Assembly (NCBI GenBank): GCA_020162035.1
Contig: JAIUNM010000006.1
Coordinates: forward strand, 62,001-126,000
Source of the DNA: Bacteroidota bacterium
GTDB taxonomy: Bacteria > Bacteroidota > Bacteroidia > B-17B0 > Aurantibacillaceae
Direction: 5' to 3'
Length of the DNA stretch: 64,000 bases
A program made the translations under genes and the position numbers. Positions 15,906 through 24,403 of the stretch are shown here, one piece after another. The number at the start of each line of letters is the position of its first letter. Within the stretch, counting starts at the first letter, position 1. A model generated the notes under the pieces. It was not told the origin of the DNA, did no database searches, and worked only from the letters and a program-made list of their open reading frames with translations.

Positions 15906-17239
15906 ATTTAAATAAAATAAATATTGGCAATCTTTTTCTTGTAACTGCAATAATAATGTTACTTGTTGGTTTGTGTTTTGGTATTTTAGCAGCGTTTACT
16001 TATTTGTACCCTAATTTTTTAAAAGAAAATATTGGTTTTATTTCTTTAAGACCACTTCATGTTTCTTCTGCTTTATTTTGGATTATTTTAGGCGGAACAG
16101 GATGTGTGTATAACGGAATACGTTCTATTTTAAAAATAGAATTCTCACCTCAAATTGCGTTTATTCAATGGTGTTTATGGATTGTAGCAATTATAGGAAT
16201 ATTTTATTCATACTTTACACATCAATTTGGAGGAAGAGAATATTGGGAATTTAATCCAGTTTGGGCTTTACCAATAGCGGTTGCGTGGATTTTATTTATA
16301 ATAAATTTTTCTAAAGCAATAACAAATGTAAAAAAATGGCCAGTTTACGTATGGATGTGGGTAACTGGAATAGTATTTTTCTTATTTACATTTTCAGAAA
16401 ACTACCTTTGGTTATTCCCATATTTTAGATCACACTTTGTAACTGATATGACTATTCAGTGGAAAGTAAACGGATCGCTAGTTGGATCATGGAATCAAAT
16501 GCTTTATGGCACAGCATTTTTTTTAATGGATAGAATTTCTAATTCAAAACAAGTTGGTAAAAACAATTTAGCTTTTGCTATGTATTTTTTAGGACTATTT
16601 AATTTAATGTTTAATTGGGGCCACCATATTTATACACTTCCTACCGAAAAGTATATAAGATATATTGGATACGCTGTAAGCATGACAGAATGGGTGTTTT
16701 TTGCTAAAATTATCTATAATTGGAAAGGAAGTTTAAATGAAATACAAAAAAATTACCATTATTACCCATATAAATTTATTATGGCTGCTGATATTTGGGT
16801 TTTTATTAATATGGGGCAAGCAATATTACTTTCTATTCCTGCAATAAATTTATACACACATGGCACACACATTACAGTTGCTCATGCAATGGGAACAACA
16901 ATAGGAATTAATAGCATGATTTTAATAGCAGCTTGTTTTGAGTTTCTTAAACCCAATTTATTTAAAAATAAAACTAATTCAAAATATTTAAATTTCATTT
17001 TTTGGTTATTGCAATTAAGTTTATTTATTTTTTGGATTTCATTAAATATTGCTGGTATTAAAAAAGGAATATGGCAAATGAGTGAAAATCAAATTAGTTA
17101 TTCTAAAATGATGGAAACATTAACACCCTATTTTATAATTTTTGTAATTGCAGGTTTTGGATTATTAATTTCATTTTTTGCTATTGCAATTAAATTATTA
17201 AAAAACTCAACAAATAGTTTAATAATAAATAAATTTTAA
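15902..17239 (+). CDS. norB: Divergent NorB-like nitric oxide reductase large subunit
   Basis: A 445-residue heme-copper superfamily protein with about twelve membrane helices, presumed to reduce NO to N2O with NorC. Expected ligands are H53 (low-spin heme, RPLHVSS), H241-H242 (FeB, NWGHHIYTLP) and H328 (heme b3, in HITVAHAMG). Two features are odd. The helix-VI segment aligned with the NorB His-x3-Glu (TIQWKVNGSLVGSWNQ, about 184-199) has no His or Glu. M330 stands where NorB has the second low-spin heme His. H178-x3-D182 lies just before this helix but does not align by the neighbouring DM and W residues. It may belong to one of the alternative NOR families; activity is not certain. Confidence 0.75.
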   Translation: MNLNKINIGNLFLVTAIIMLLVGLCFGILAAFTYLYPNFLKENIGFISLRPLHVSSALFWIILGGTGCVYNGIRSILKIEFSPQIAFIQWCLWIVAIIGIFYSYFTHQFGGREYWEFNPVWALPIAVAWILFIINFSKAITNVKKWPVYVWMWVTGIVFFLFTFSENYLWLFPYFRSHFVTDMTIQWKVNGSLVGSWNQMLYGTAFFLMDRISNSKQVGKNNLAFAMYFLGLFNLMFNWGHHIYTLPTEKYIRYIGYAVSMTEWVFFAKIIYNWKGSLNEIQKNYHYYPYKFIMAADIWVFINMGQAILLSIPAINLYTHGTHITVAHAMGTTIGINSMILIAACFEFLKPNLFKNKTNSKYLNFIFWLLQLSLFIFWISLNIAGIKKGIWQMSENQISYSKMMETLTPYFIIFVIAGFGLLISFFAIAIKLLKNSTNSLIINKF

Positions 17240-17240
17240 A

Positions 17241-18416
17241 ATGGAAAACATTACTGTAAACTTAGAAAATTTAAAAACAGCTTATAGCTATAAAAGCACT
17301 AGTGAGTTAAAATTAACTCATTTTGTTTTTAAAACATTACAAAAACCAAACTTATTAAAGCTGTTAAAATCGGTTGCTTCAGGCATAATAAAATACAATT
17401 TACCATTTAAATTTTTAATTAAAAAAACAATATTTAAATTATTTTGTGCTGGCGAAAACATTGATGAAGCATTTACGTTAATTAAAAAATTAGAAGAATA
17501 TAAAGTAAATTCAGTTTTAGATTATGTATCTGAAGGAGAAAAATCAGAAAATGCATTCTTAAGCAACACCGAAACTATTGTTTCTAATATTAAAAGGGTA
17601 GGTAAAGATTGTCCAGGAAATTACATAAGCGTTAAATTATCTGGCTTAGAAGATCCTCTTTTTTTAAAACAATGTAATTCTAATCTTTTCCCAAAAGACC
17701 CATTACTTGCAAAACGATTTAATATATTATTACAACGTGTAGACCTTATTTGTTTAACAGCTAAAGAAAATAACGTAACGATTTATATTGATGCTGAAGA
17801 CAGATATATGCAAGATATAATTGATGCAATTGTAGAATTTATGATGAAAAAATACAATAAAAAAAATGTTGTTGTATTTAACACATTACAAATGTATTTA
17901 AAAGACCGATTAAATTATTTAAATCATTTAATAGAAATTTCTAAAACAGATGATTTTTACCCAGGGATAAAATTAGTTAGAGGAGCTTATGTTGAAAAAG
18001 AAAGAGAAGAAGCTTTAATTGAAAATAGAGAATCGCCGGTTTTTGACACAAAAGAAGAAACTGATAATTCATTTAACGCAGCCGTAGATATTTGTTTAAA
18101 AAATCATGAAATAGTAACAACCTGCATTGCTTCACATAACTATAAAAGCAACTTGTTAACTATAGATTTAATTAAAAAGTATAACATAGTTGATTATAAA
18201 AATAAAATAAAATTTTCTCAATTATTTGGGATGTGCGATGGTATTACTTTTAATTTAGCTAAGGCAGGATTTAGTGTTTCTAAATATTTACCTTATGGCG
18301 AAGTTAAAAAAGCAATTCCTTATTTAATAAGACGCTCAGATGAAAATACATCAATAAACGGACAAATGAACGAAGAATTAAACAGATTAGAAATAGAATT
18401 AAAAAACAGAAAATAA
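17241..18416 (+). CDS. Proline dehydrogenase
   Basis: A 391-residue FAD-dependent enzyme that oxidises proline to pyrroline-5-carboxylate and feeds electrons to the quinone pool. The TIM-barrel motifs are visible: VSVKLSGLEDPL-like strand near 131-140, YIDAEDRYMQ, PGIKLVRGAYVEKEREEA, and the C-terminal FSQLFGMCDGI and LPYGEV..IPYLIRRSDEN. It is monofunctional, without the P5C dehydrogenase domain. It starts one base after the norB stop, so it seems to be transcribed with the NO reductase; proline may serve as an electron source. Confidence 0.92.
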   Translation: MENITVNLENLKTAYSYKSTSELKLTHFVFKTLQKPNLLKLLKSVASGIIKYNLPFKFLIKKTIFKLFCAGENIDEAFTLIKKLEEYKVNSVLDYVSEGEKSENAFLSNTETIVSNIKRVGKDCPGNYISVKLSGLEDPLFLKQCNSNLFPKDPLLAKRFNILLQRVDLICLTAKENNVTIYIDAEDRYMQDIIDAIVEFMMKKYNKKNVVVFNTLQMYLKDRLNYLNHLIEISKTDDFYPGIKLVRGAYVEKEREEALIENRESPVFDTKEETDNSFNAAVDICLKNHEIVTTCIASHNYKSNLLTIDLIKKYNIVDYKNKIKFSQLFGMCDGITFNLAKAGFSVSKYLPYGEVKKAIPYLIRRSDENTSINGQMNEELNRLEIELKNRK

Positions 18417-18420
18417 AAAT

Positions 18421-18600
18421 ATGACAACTTACATTTTAATTGCTTTAGTTTGGGCTATTTTATGTGGCTTAACTGGCTTATACATTAATGGTATTGGATT
18501 AACATCTAAAGGACACATTAAATTAGGATTTATTACAATTGGAATTTCTTATTGTTTAGGATTGTTTGCTTTAATTGGCATTCTTATTTTTAGTTTATAA
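18421..18600 (+). CDS. Small 59-residue membrane protein
   Basis: An ATG ORF of 60 codons starts four bases after the proline dehydrogenase stop. The product starts MTTYILIALVWAILCGLTG and has two hydrophobic segments (about 2-22 and 34-57) separated by a short polar loop (TSKGHIK). I do not recognise a family. Tight spacing and codon use like its neighbours support it as the last gene of the norCB operon; it might assist the membrane complex. Confidence 0.6.
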   Translation: MTTYILIALVWAILCGLTGLYINGIGLTSKGHIKLGFITIGISYCLGLFALIGILIFSL

Positions 18601-18638
18601 ACTGCTTTTGTGTAAAAAACATTTGCTAAGTAATATTT

Positions 18639-19067
18639 TTATTTAGTCCAAATTTCTTTTTTCCCAAAACCTAGAGTATTATCTGTAAACTTAATAAAAT
18701 TTAATTCAACACCCCATAAATAACCAGGCATTAAACGAGCCATAGGATTTTTTTTGTAATAAGTGTTTTGAAGATTTAAGGCGGTTAATTCATTTTCGGT
18801 TAAAATAATTCCAGTAAATTGTAAGCCCCTTAGTTTAGTTATTTCTATTTGATTTGAAATAATTGTACCTGCCGCAAAATTTTTATGAATAATAAAGGCA
18901 TCGTGTTTTGTGCCGGTTGACGATTTAAAAATTAATATTTTTTCTTTTTCGCAAAATGAGTAAAAACAAGTTATACAATAAGGCTCGTTATTTCCATAAC
19001 TAAAACAAACACTTGCAACTTTATTACTGTTAACAAACTCTATAATTGGTTGTTTTAAGTCAGTCAT
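18639..19067 (-). CDS. Pyridoxamine 5'-phosphate oxidase-like (YhbP-type) protein
   Basis: A 142-residue split-barrel flavin-binding fold protein. The N-terminal FVNSNKVASVCFSYGNNEPYCITCFYSF and ILIFKSSTGTKHDAFI resemble the YhbP/UPF0306 group of PNPOx-like proteins. Substrate and cofactor are unknown. It starts two bases downstream of the thioesterase stop and is probably cotranscribed with it. Confidence 0.75.
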   Translation of the reverse strand: MTDLKQPIIEFVNSNKVASVCFSYGNNEPYCITCFYSFCEKEKILIFKSSTGTKHDAFIIHKNFAAGTIISNQIEITKLRGLQFTGIILTENELTALNLQNTYYKKNPMARLMPGYLWGVELNFIKFTDNTLGFGKKEIWTK

Positions 19068-19069
19068 AT

Positions 19070-19546
19070 TTATTTTTTTAATCGTGCTGTTTTCCTTTTT
19101 GCAGCTTCATCAAACTGTTTTTTTTCATCAATTGTTTTTGGCTTAATTGCAATAATTTCATTTGCAGGATTACCATTATCATCTATAGCTACAAATGTAA
19201 AATAAGCCTCATTTATTAAATATGCTTTTTGACTTACAACTTTTTTTGCCCATGCTTGTACAAATATTTCCATTGATGAGTTAAATGTTCGTGTCATTTT
19301 AGCTTTTATAGTTACTATATCTCCAATTTTAGCTGGTGTTTTAAATAAAACATTATCTATTGATGCTGTTACACAAATATGTTCAGCATGATTTTGTGCG
19401 CAAACAGCTGATGCAATATCCATCCACTGTACAAGTTTACCTCCTTGTAATATTCCCATTGGATTAGTATCATTAGGACAAACCACTTCAGTAACTATAG
19501 TTTCCGAATCTTTAGGGGTTTTTATTCTATTTAATTTATTTTTCAT
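19070..19546 (-). CDS. Acyl-CoA thioesterase, hotdog fold
   Basis: A 158-residue single hotdog domain. NPMGILQGGKLVQWMDIASAVCAQNHA (about 26-52) contains the family Asp, followed by DNVLFKTPAKIGDIVTIKAKMTRTFNSSMEIFVQAW. This is the YciA/BFIT-like acyl-CoA hydrolase pattern. It probably hydrolyses medium or long acyl-CoA; substrate range is not evident. It is the first gene of a two-gene minus-strand unit. Confidence 0.85.
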   Translation of the reverse strand: MKNKLNRIKTPKDSETIVTEVVCPNDTNPMGILQGGKLVQWMDIASAVCAQNHAEHICVTASIDNVLFKTPAKIGDIVTIKAKMTRTFNSSMEIFVQAWAKKVVSQKAYLINEAYFTFVAIDDNGNPANEIIAIKPKTIDEKKQFDEAAKRKTARLKK

Positions 19547-19758
19547 AAATATCGAAAATGATTTTTTGTAATATTTTTTAGGAGTATTATTCTAATTAAT
19601 TCAATTTAAAAAATTATAAATTAAAAATTATGATTTAATGTTTTCATAATTTAAATCTATAATTAGTTATTGAAAGTAAAAGTATAGAATTATAATTTTA
19701 GCACATATGAGTTAAATCAGTGCTATTTTAGTATAATTATGATTTTAATTATTAAGCC
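19547..19758. other. AT-rich intergenic region
   Basis: Very AT-rich with no ORF of note. TAGCAC (19699-19704) can pair with GTGCTA (19720-19725) across a 15-base loop; without a T tract this is at best a weak terminator for the mbnPH transcript. The promoter of the thioesterase gene should lie near 19550-19600 but no clear element stands out. Confidence 0.4.
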
Positions 19759-20784
19759 TTATGGTTTTTGAAGCATAGGGTTTTGAGTAAAGGAAGTATC
19801 TGTGAGTGTTTTTAAAAAATTTACCAAATCTTGTTTTTCAATTGGGCTCAAGCCTAAACCATACAATTTACCAGGTTTTGTCATAATAGGATCTAACGTT
19901 AGGCTGTGTTTTACACCAGAATTATAATGTTCAACAACTTCTTCTAAAGTTTGAAAACGTCCGTCATGCATATAAGGCGCAGTTAATTCAATATTTCTTA
20001 GAGTTGGAGTTTTAAATAAACCAATATCATTTTTGTTTAAAGTAAAATTATATCTCCCTAAATTTACTCCACTAAAGGTAGAATCAAGACCTATGTTGTG
20101 AAAACTATTATCAGCAAATAATCCTATTGAATGACAATGAAAACAATCTCCTCTTTCTGTAGTAAAAATATTAAAACCATTCATTTGTGACGTTGTTAAA
20201 TTTGCTGTATGTAGAAAGAATTTATCACAGAGTGAATTTTTAGAAACCATTGCTCTAAAAAATTGTGATAAAGCGAATGCTACATTTTTAGAGGAAATTT
20301 CATCTACTTTATAAACCTTTTTAAATTCAGATTTATAAAAACTTGAATTATTAAGCTTTGCAATATTGGTGTTAAAAAAATCTTCCACTTCAAATGTCAT
20401 AATATCTTCCATAGTTCCACTTATTTTTCCATTCCATAAAAAATGACTATTCCATGCCAAATTAATGTGTGCTAATGAATTAGATGAATATGTGGTAAAT
20501 GCATTTGTTGAATTGTGACATGACGAACAAGATAATCCGTTATTTGATAATATTGTATCATAATACAAGCTACGTCCTAAATTAATTCCTTCAATAGTTA
20601 AAGGATTATTTTCTGGAATAATTAATTTAGGAAAGTAATACGGGTACTTAATTTCATAGGGTGTTAGCGAAACTGAAGGTGTAACTTCTGAATTTTGTTT
20701 TACAGGATTTTCTTTTTTACAAGAAAGAAAAAACACACATGTTACAAAAACACAACTAGTTATTTTGAATAAGCGTAAAAACAT
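19759..20784 (-). CDS. Di-heme MbnH/MauG-type cytochrome c peroxidase lipoprotein
   Basis: A 341-residue lipoprotein from ATG 20784; the longer start at 20847 would bury the signal peptide. The signal FLRLFKITSCVFVTCVFFLSC ends at the lipobox Cys. Two CxxCH heme sites are present (CSSCH and CFHCH), along with YMHDGRFQTLEEVVEHYNSG near the C-terminus, the MauG/MbnH pattern. MbnH oxidises a Trp of its partner MbnP to kynurenine, creating a copper site. The partner gene lies directly upstream and overlaps by about 29 bases. Confidence 0.85.
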   Translation of the reverse strand: MFLRLFKITSCVFVTCVFFLSCKKENPVKQNSEVTPSVSLTPYEIKYPYYFPKLIIPENNPLTIEGINLGRSLYYDTILSNNGLSCSSCHNSTNAFTTYSSNSLAHINLAWNSHFLWNGKISGTMEDIMTFEVEDFFNTNIAKLNNSSFYKSEFKKVYKVDEISSKNVAFALSQFFRAMVSKNSLCDKFFLHTANLTTSQMNGFNIFTTERGDCFHCHSIGLFADNSFHNIGLDSTFSGVNLGRYNFTLNKNDIGLFKTPTLRNIELTAPYMHDGRFQTLEEVVEHYNSGVKHSLTLDPIMTKPGKLYGLGLSPIEKQDLVNFLKTLTDTSFTQNPMLQKP

Positions 20785-21517
20785 CTTGCATATTAATTTT
20801 AATTTTTGACATAGCAACAGAATCAGACATTGTATAGTTTTTTTCAAAATTTAAATTGTATAAATGTGGATTTTGAAAGACTTCGTTAGTATTAAATACC
20901 AAAGAACAATTGTGAACAGAATTTAATAAAGTTAAAGAGGTTGAAAATTTATTTTTTACAAGATTTATATTTTTACCTAAATGAATAGCATATCCTTTTA
21001 CTGTTCCTGCTGTATCTTTATAATGCCCTTCCATTTTAATAAAATGATAACCGCCCCCCATGGCAGCTGGCCAAGCCATGTTAACATTATCAATAGTTGA
21101 ACTTAACCCAGAGCTTACATTTCGTGTAGAGTCAACGCCAATTAAACAAGAAAACTCTATGTATTTACCTTTTGGAATAGAATCTAATTGAAAAAAATTT
21201 TTAGAGGTTTGAGAAGGATCAACATAAAATACTTTATCACTCTTATATAAAGTCCCATCTTCTTTTTTTAAAATAATATTAGATATATACATGTTGAGTT
21301 TATGAATACTGTATATATTTCCTGCGGCATTTGTGTTGTTTAAAGAGTCTAAAATTATTGTAGGATTATTACTTTGTGTTGTAATATTAAATTGCACATC
21401 AGAATACGATATTCCGAGCGTGTTACTTTCTTGCTTATTACTTTTATCTTTTTTGCACGAAACTAATATAAATGTTATTATACTTAATAATGCAATGTTT
21501 AATGTTAAACTTTTCAT
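20756..21517 (-). CDS. MbnP-like copper-binding lipoprotein
   Basis: A 253-residue lipoprotein with signal peptide and lipobox (TFILVSC, Cys near residue 21). The body shows the MbnP pattern: IHKLNMYISNI, NMAWPAAMGGGYHFIKMEGHY (about 147-167) with a candidate Trp for oxidation, AIHLG and NCSLVFNTNEVF. MbnP family proteins bind copper after MbnH modifies a Trp. It is cotranscribed with the MbnH-like gene and has a Crp/Fnr-type box upstream, so it probably acts in periplasmic or outer-membrane copper handling during denitrification. Confidence 0.8.
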   Translation of the reverse strand: MKSLTLNIALLSIITFILVSCKKDKSNKQESNTLGISYSDVQFNITTQSNNPTIILDSLNNTNAAGNIYSIHKLNMYISNIILKKEDGTLYKSDKVFYVDPSQTSKNFFQLDSIPKGKYIEFSCLIGVDSTRNVSSGLSSTIDNVNMAWPAAMGGGYHFIKMEGHYKDTAGTVKGYAIHLGKNINLVKNKFSTSLTLLNSVHNCSLVFNTNEVFQNPHLYNLNFEKNYTMSDSVAMSKIKINMQDVFTLIQNN

Positions 21518-21541
21518 GTGTATTTACTGTTAAAGTTTAAC

Positions 21542-21583
21542 TAATTTACAACAGCTTTATTTTTTTCTTTCTGATTTGGATCA
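21542..21583 (-). promoter_or_regulatory. Crp/Fnr-type box and promoter of mbnPH
   Basis: TGATTTGGATCA (21572-21583) is a TGAT-N4-ATCA palindrome. On the minus strand TAAATTAG (21549-21542) is a one-mismatch -7 element, placing the start site near 21536 and the box centre near -42, the same geometry as the other boxes. Confidence 0.68.
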
Positions 21584-21729
21584 TAAATTTTATAATTTTA
21601 TGAAAAATTAATTTTATGATTTTAATTAGACTATAATTAGAGGTTATCAATTTAAATGGGTTTAATTATTAATAAAAAGTTGTATTCTAGTAGTTTATAA
21701 ATATTAAGCATAAATTGTTTATAACTAAA

Positions 21730-21770
21730 TAGGATAAAAATGTCCGATTTACATTTTATATTTATTTTTG
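21730..21770 (+). promoter_or_regulatory. Promoter with putative autoregulatory operator of the Rrf2 gene
   Basis: TAGGATAAAAATGTCCGA (21730-21747) shares 15 of 18 bases with the element upstream of the 607-aa/norCB operon. The -7 element is TATTTTTG (21763-21770). The operator covers the -33 zone, as expected for repression. Confidence 0.6.
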
Positions 21771-21791
21771 AAAACACAACACGTAAAAAAA

Positions 21792-22232
21792 ATGATTTTT
21801 TCAAAAGCATGTGAATATGGAATAAGAGCAACAATTTATATTGCTCAACAAACGCAAGAGGGGCAACGCTCTAACTTGAAAGATATTTCTAAAGAAATAG
21901 ATTCGCCAGAAGCATTTACAGCTAAAATTTTACAAAATCTATCTAAAGCAAAAATCATTAAATCGGTTAAAGGAGCATTGGGTGGATTTATTATAGAAGA
22001 AAAGAAATTAAACAAAATAAAATTAACGGATATAGTTATTGCTATTGATGGAGAGCTATATGAAAAAAAATGTGTTCTGGGATTAAAAAGATGTTCTGAA
22101 GAACAACCTTGCCCAGTTCATAATAAGTTTAAACACATAAAAAAAGATTTATTAAAAATGGTGAAAAAAACTAGCTTAACTCAAATGGCCGATAGTGTTG
22201 AAAATGGTTTAAGTTGTTTAAAAGTTAATTAA
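21792..22232 (+). CDS. Rrf2-family transcriptional regulator (IscR/NsrR-like)
   Basis: A 146-residue winged-helix regulator. The start is ATG 21792 (MIFSKACEYGIRATIYIA); the TTG at 21768 overlaps the -7 box. DNA-binding residues lie in LKDISKEIDSPEAFTAKILQ. Three cysteines, C-x6-C-x5-C followed by PVH (KCVLGLKRCSEEQPCPVH), match the Fe-S ligand loop of IscR/NsrR-type proteins. It probably senses NO or Fe-S status and represses its own gene and the norCB operon through the shared 18-bp element. nrdD follows 26 bases downstream and may be cotranscribed. Confidence 0.85.
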   Translation: MIFSKACEYGIRATIYIAQQTQEGQRSNLKDISKEIDSPEAFTAKILQNLSKAKIIKSVKGALGGFIIEEKKLNKIKLTDIVIAIDGELYEKKCVLGLKRCSEEQPCPVHNKFKHIKKDLLKMVKKTSLTQMADSVENGLSCLKVN

Positions 22233-22258
22233 TATAAAAAACAAATTATTATAAAATT

Positions 22259-24403
22259 ATGGAAAAGTACGTTATTAAAAGAAATGGTGAGTATAAACCA
22301 TTTGATTTATTTAAAATTAAAGATGCAATTATTAAAGGCTTTAAAAGCGAAAACGTAATATTTGATGAAGATGTTTTATCAAAAGTAATTTCTAAACTAG
22401 ATTGTAAAGACACATGGAGCGTTGAAGAAATTCAAGATATAATCGAAAAAGAATTATACGCAAAAAAATATTTTAATGTTATGCGATCGTTTATGCTTTA
22501 TAGGCATACTCGAAAATTACAACGACAAACTACTCCTGATATTGATAGCAATACTACTTATGTAAATAGTACTCAAACTATCGAAGAATACATTGGCCAA
22601 ACGGATTGGAGAATAAATGCAAATGCAAATACCTCATATTCTAACGCAGGATTAGTTAACAATGTTGCAGGAAAAATTATAGCAAATTATTGGCTAGATA
22701 AAGTTTATTCGCCAGAAGAAGGATATGCTCATAGAAATGGCGATATTCACATTCACGATTTAGATTGTTTAACTGGTTATTGCGCAGGCTGGAGTTTAAG
22801 AGCATTATTAAATGATGGGTTTAATGGTATTAGAGGAAGAGTTGAAAGCCGCCCACCATCTCATTTTAGAGAAGCCTTAGGTCAAATGGCTAACTTTTTA
22901 GGAATATTGCAAAGCGAGTGGGCTGGCGCACAAGCATTCAGCTCGTTCGATACATATTTAGCACCATATGTTTTTAAAGATAAATTATCATATCACGATG
23001 TTTTAAAAGCTGTAAAAAGCTTTGTTTATAATCTTAATGTTCCTGCACGTTGGGGCCAATCACCATTCACAAATATTACTTTAGACTGGATTGTACCTAC
23101 TGATTTAAAAGAACAAATGCCAACTCGAAATAATCATCATTTATTTGAAAATTTAAACGACTCTGTTTTATTGTTACTTGCTAATGAAAGAGGAGTGCCA
23201 AATTTAATCGATTTACGCTACGAACATTTTCAAAAAGAAATGAATATGATTAATAAAGCGTATTATACGGTAATGACAGAGGGTGATTCTAACGGACAAC
23301 CTTTTACTTTCCCTATTCCAACTGTTAATATTACCGAAGATTTTGATTGGTATGGAGAAAATACTGATTTATTGTTTGAAAATACGGCCAAAATAGGATC
23401 ATCTTATTTCCAAAATTTTATTGGCAGTCAATATAAAATAGACGAAAATGGTAATAAAGTTGAAAACGAAAAAGCATATAAACCAAATGCTGTAAGAAGT
23501 ATGTGTTGTCGTTTACAATTAGATTTAAGAGAATTACTAAAAAGAGGGAATGGATTATTTGGTAGTGCAGAGATGACAGGAAGTATTGGTGTAGTTACAA
23601 TTAATATGGCACGATTAGGCTATTTGTATAAAGGAAATATAAATGCTTTATATGAACGTTTAGATTTTTTATTAGAAATTGCAAAATCAACATTGGAAAA
23701 GAAAAGAGTTTTTATACAAGAAATGTATGACAGAGGATTGTACCCTTACACTAAAAGATACTTACTTCATTTCAGAAATCATTTTTCTACAATTGGTGTT
23801 AATGGTATAAATGAAATGATCCAAAATTTTACAAATAGTAAAGATAATATTACATCTAACTCCGGAATTAATTTAGCATCTGAAATATTAGATTATATCA
23901 GAGCTAAAATGCAAAAGTACCAAGAAGAAACAGGAAATTTATATAACCTAGAAGCTACGCCAGCAGAAGGAACTACATATAGATTTGCTAAAGAAGACAA
24001 AAAACGATATAACGATATTATTCAATCTGGCATTGATGAAAACATATATTATACTAACAGTTCGCAAATTCCTGTAAATCATACCGACGATCCTTTTGAA
24101 GCACTAATGCTTCAAAACGAATTACAATGTAAATATACAGGAGGCACAGTTTTACATTTATACATGCGCGAAAAAATTAGCTCACCAGAAGCATGTAGAA
24201 ATTTAGTTAAAAAAGTAATATCTAATTTTAGTTTACCATACATAACTGTTACTCCTATATTTAGTGTTTGCCCTACACACGGATATCTTTCGGGAGAACA
24301 CGAGTACTGTCCAAAATGCGACGAAGAATTATTAAGCAAATTAACCCTAAAAAACAATAACCATGAGCACAATCAACAACAAAGAACTGTTACAACAGTT
24401 TAA
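22259..24403 (+). CDS. nrdD: Anaerobic ribonucleoside-triphosphate reductase, main part
   Basis: A 714-residue class III ribonucleotide reductase that makes dNTPs without oxygen. Residues 1-88 form an ATP-cone (VIKRNGEYKPFDLFKIKDAI). The ten-strand barrel follows with HIHDLD, YCAGWSL, NVPARWGQSPFTNITLDW and GVPNLIDLR. The C-terminal part has ALMLQNELQCKYTGGTVLH and a zinc-type site CPTHGYLSGEHEYCPKCDEE. The frame then ends without the glycyl-radical motif, which is encoded in the +1 frame at 24363-24533. Natural split gene, programmed frameshift and mutation or sequence error are all possible. Confidence 0.9.
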   Translation: MEKYVIKRNGEYKPFDLFKIKDAIIKGFKSENVIFDEDVLSKVISKLDCKDTWSVEEIQDIIEKELYAKKYFNVMRSFMLYRHTRKLQRQTTPDIDSNTTYVNSTQTIEEYIGQTDWRINANANTSYSNAGLVNNVAGKIIANYWLDKVYSPEEGYAHRNGDIHIHDLDCLTGYCAGWSLRALLNDGFNGIRGRVESRPPSHFREALGQMANFLGILQSEWAGAQAFSSFDTYLAPYVFKDKLSYHDVLKAVKSFVYNLNVPARWGQSPFTNITLDWIVPTDLKEQMPTRNNHHLFENLNDSVLLLLANERGVPNLIDLRYEHFQKEMNMINKAYYTVMTEGDSNGQPFTFPIPTVNITEDFDWYGENTDLLFENTAKIGSSYFQNFIGSQYKIDENGNKVENEKAYKPNAVRSMCCRLQLDLRELLKRGNGLFGSAEMTGSIGVVTINMARLGYLYKGNINALYERLDFLLEIAKSTLEKKRVFIQEMYDRGLYPYTKRYLLHFRNHFSTIGVNGINEMIQNFTNSKDNITSNSGINLASEILDYIRAKMQKYQEETGNLYNLEATPAEGTTYRFAKEDKKRYNDIIQSGIDENIYYTNSSQIPVNHTDDPFEALMLQNELQCKYTGGTVLHLYMREKISSPEACRNLVKKVISNFSLPYITVTPIFSVCPTHGYLSGEHEYCPKCDEELLSKLTLKNNNHEHNQQQRTVTTV

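Noticed and set aside
24351..24401. RF2-like programmed frameshift signal at the nrdD stop (GTT-TAA-C)
   Set aside because: Not claimed as a feature: there is no good slippery codon or upstream Shine-Dalgarno-like stimulator, so it is only one option for the split.
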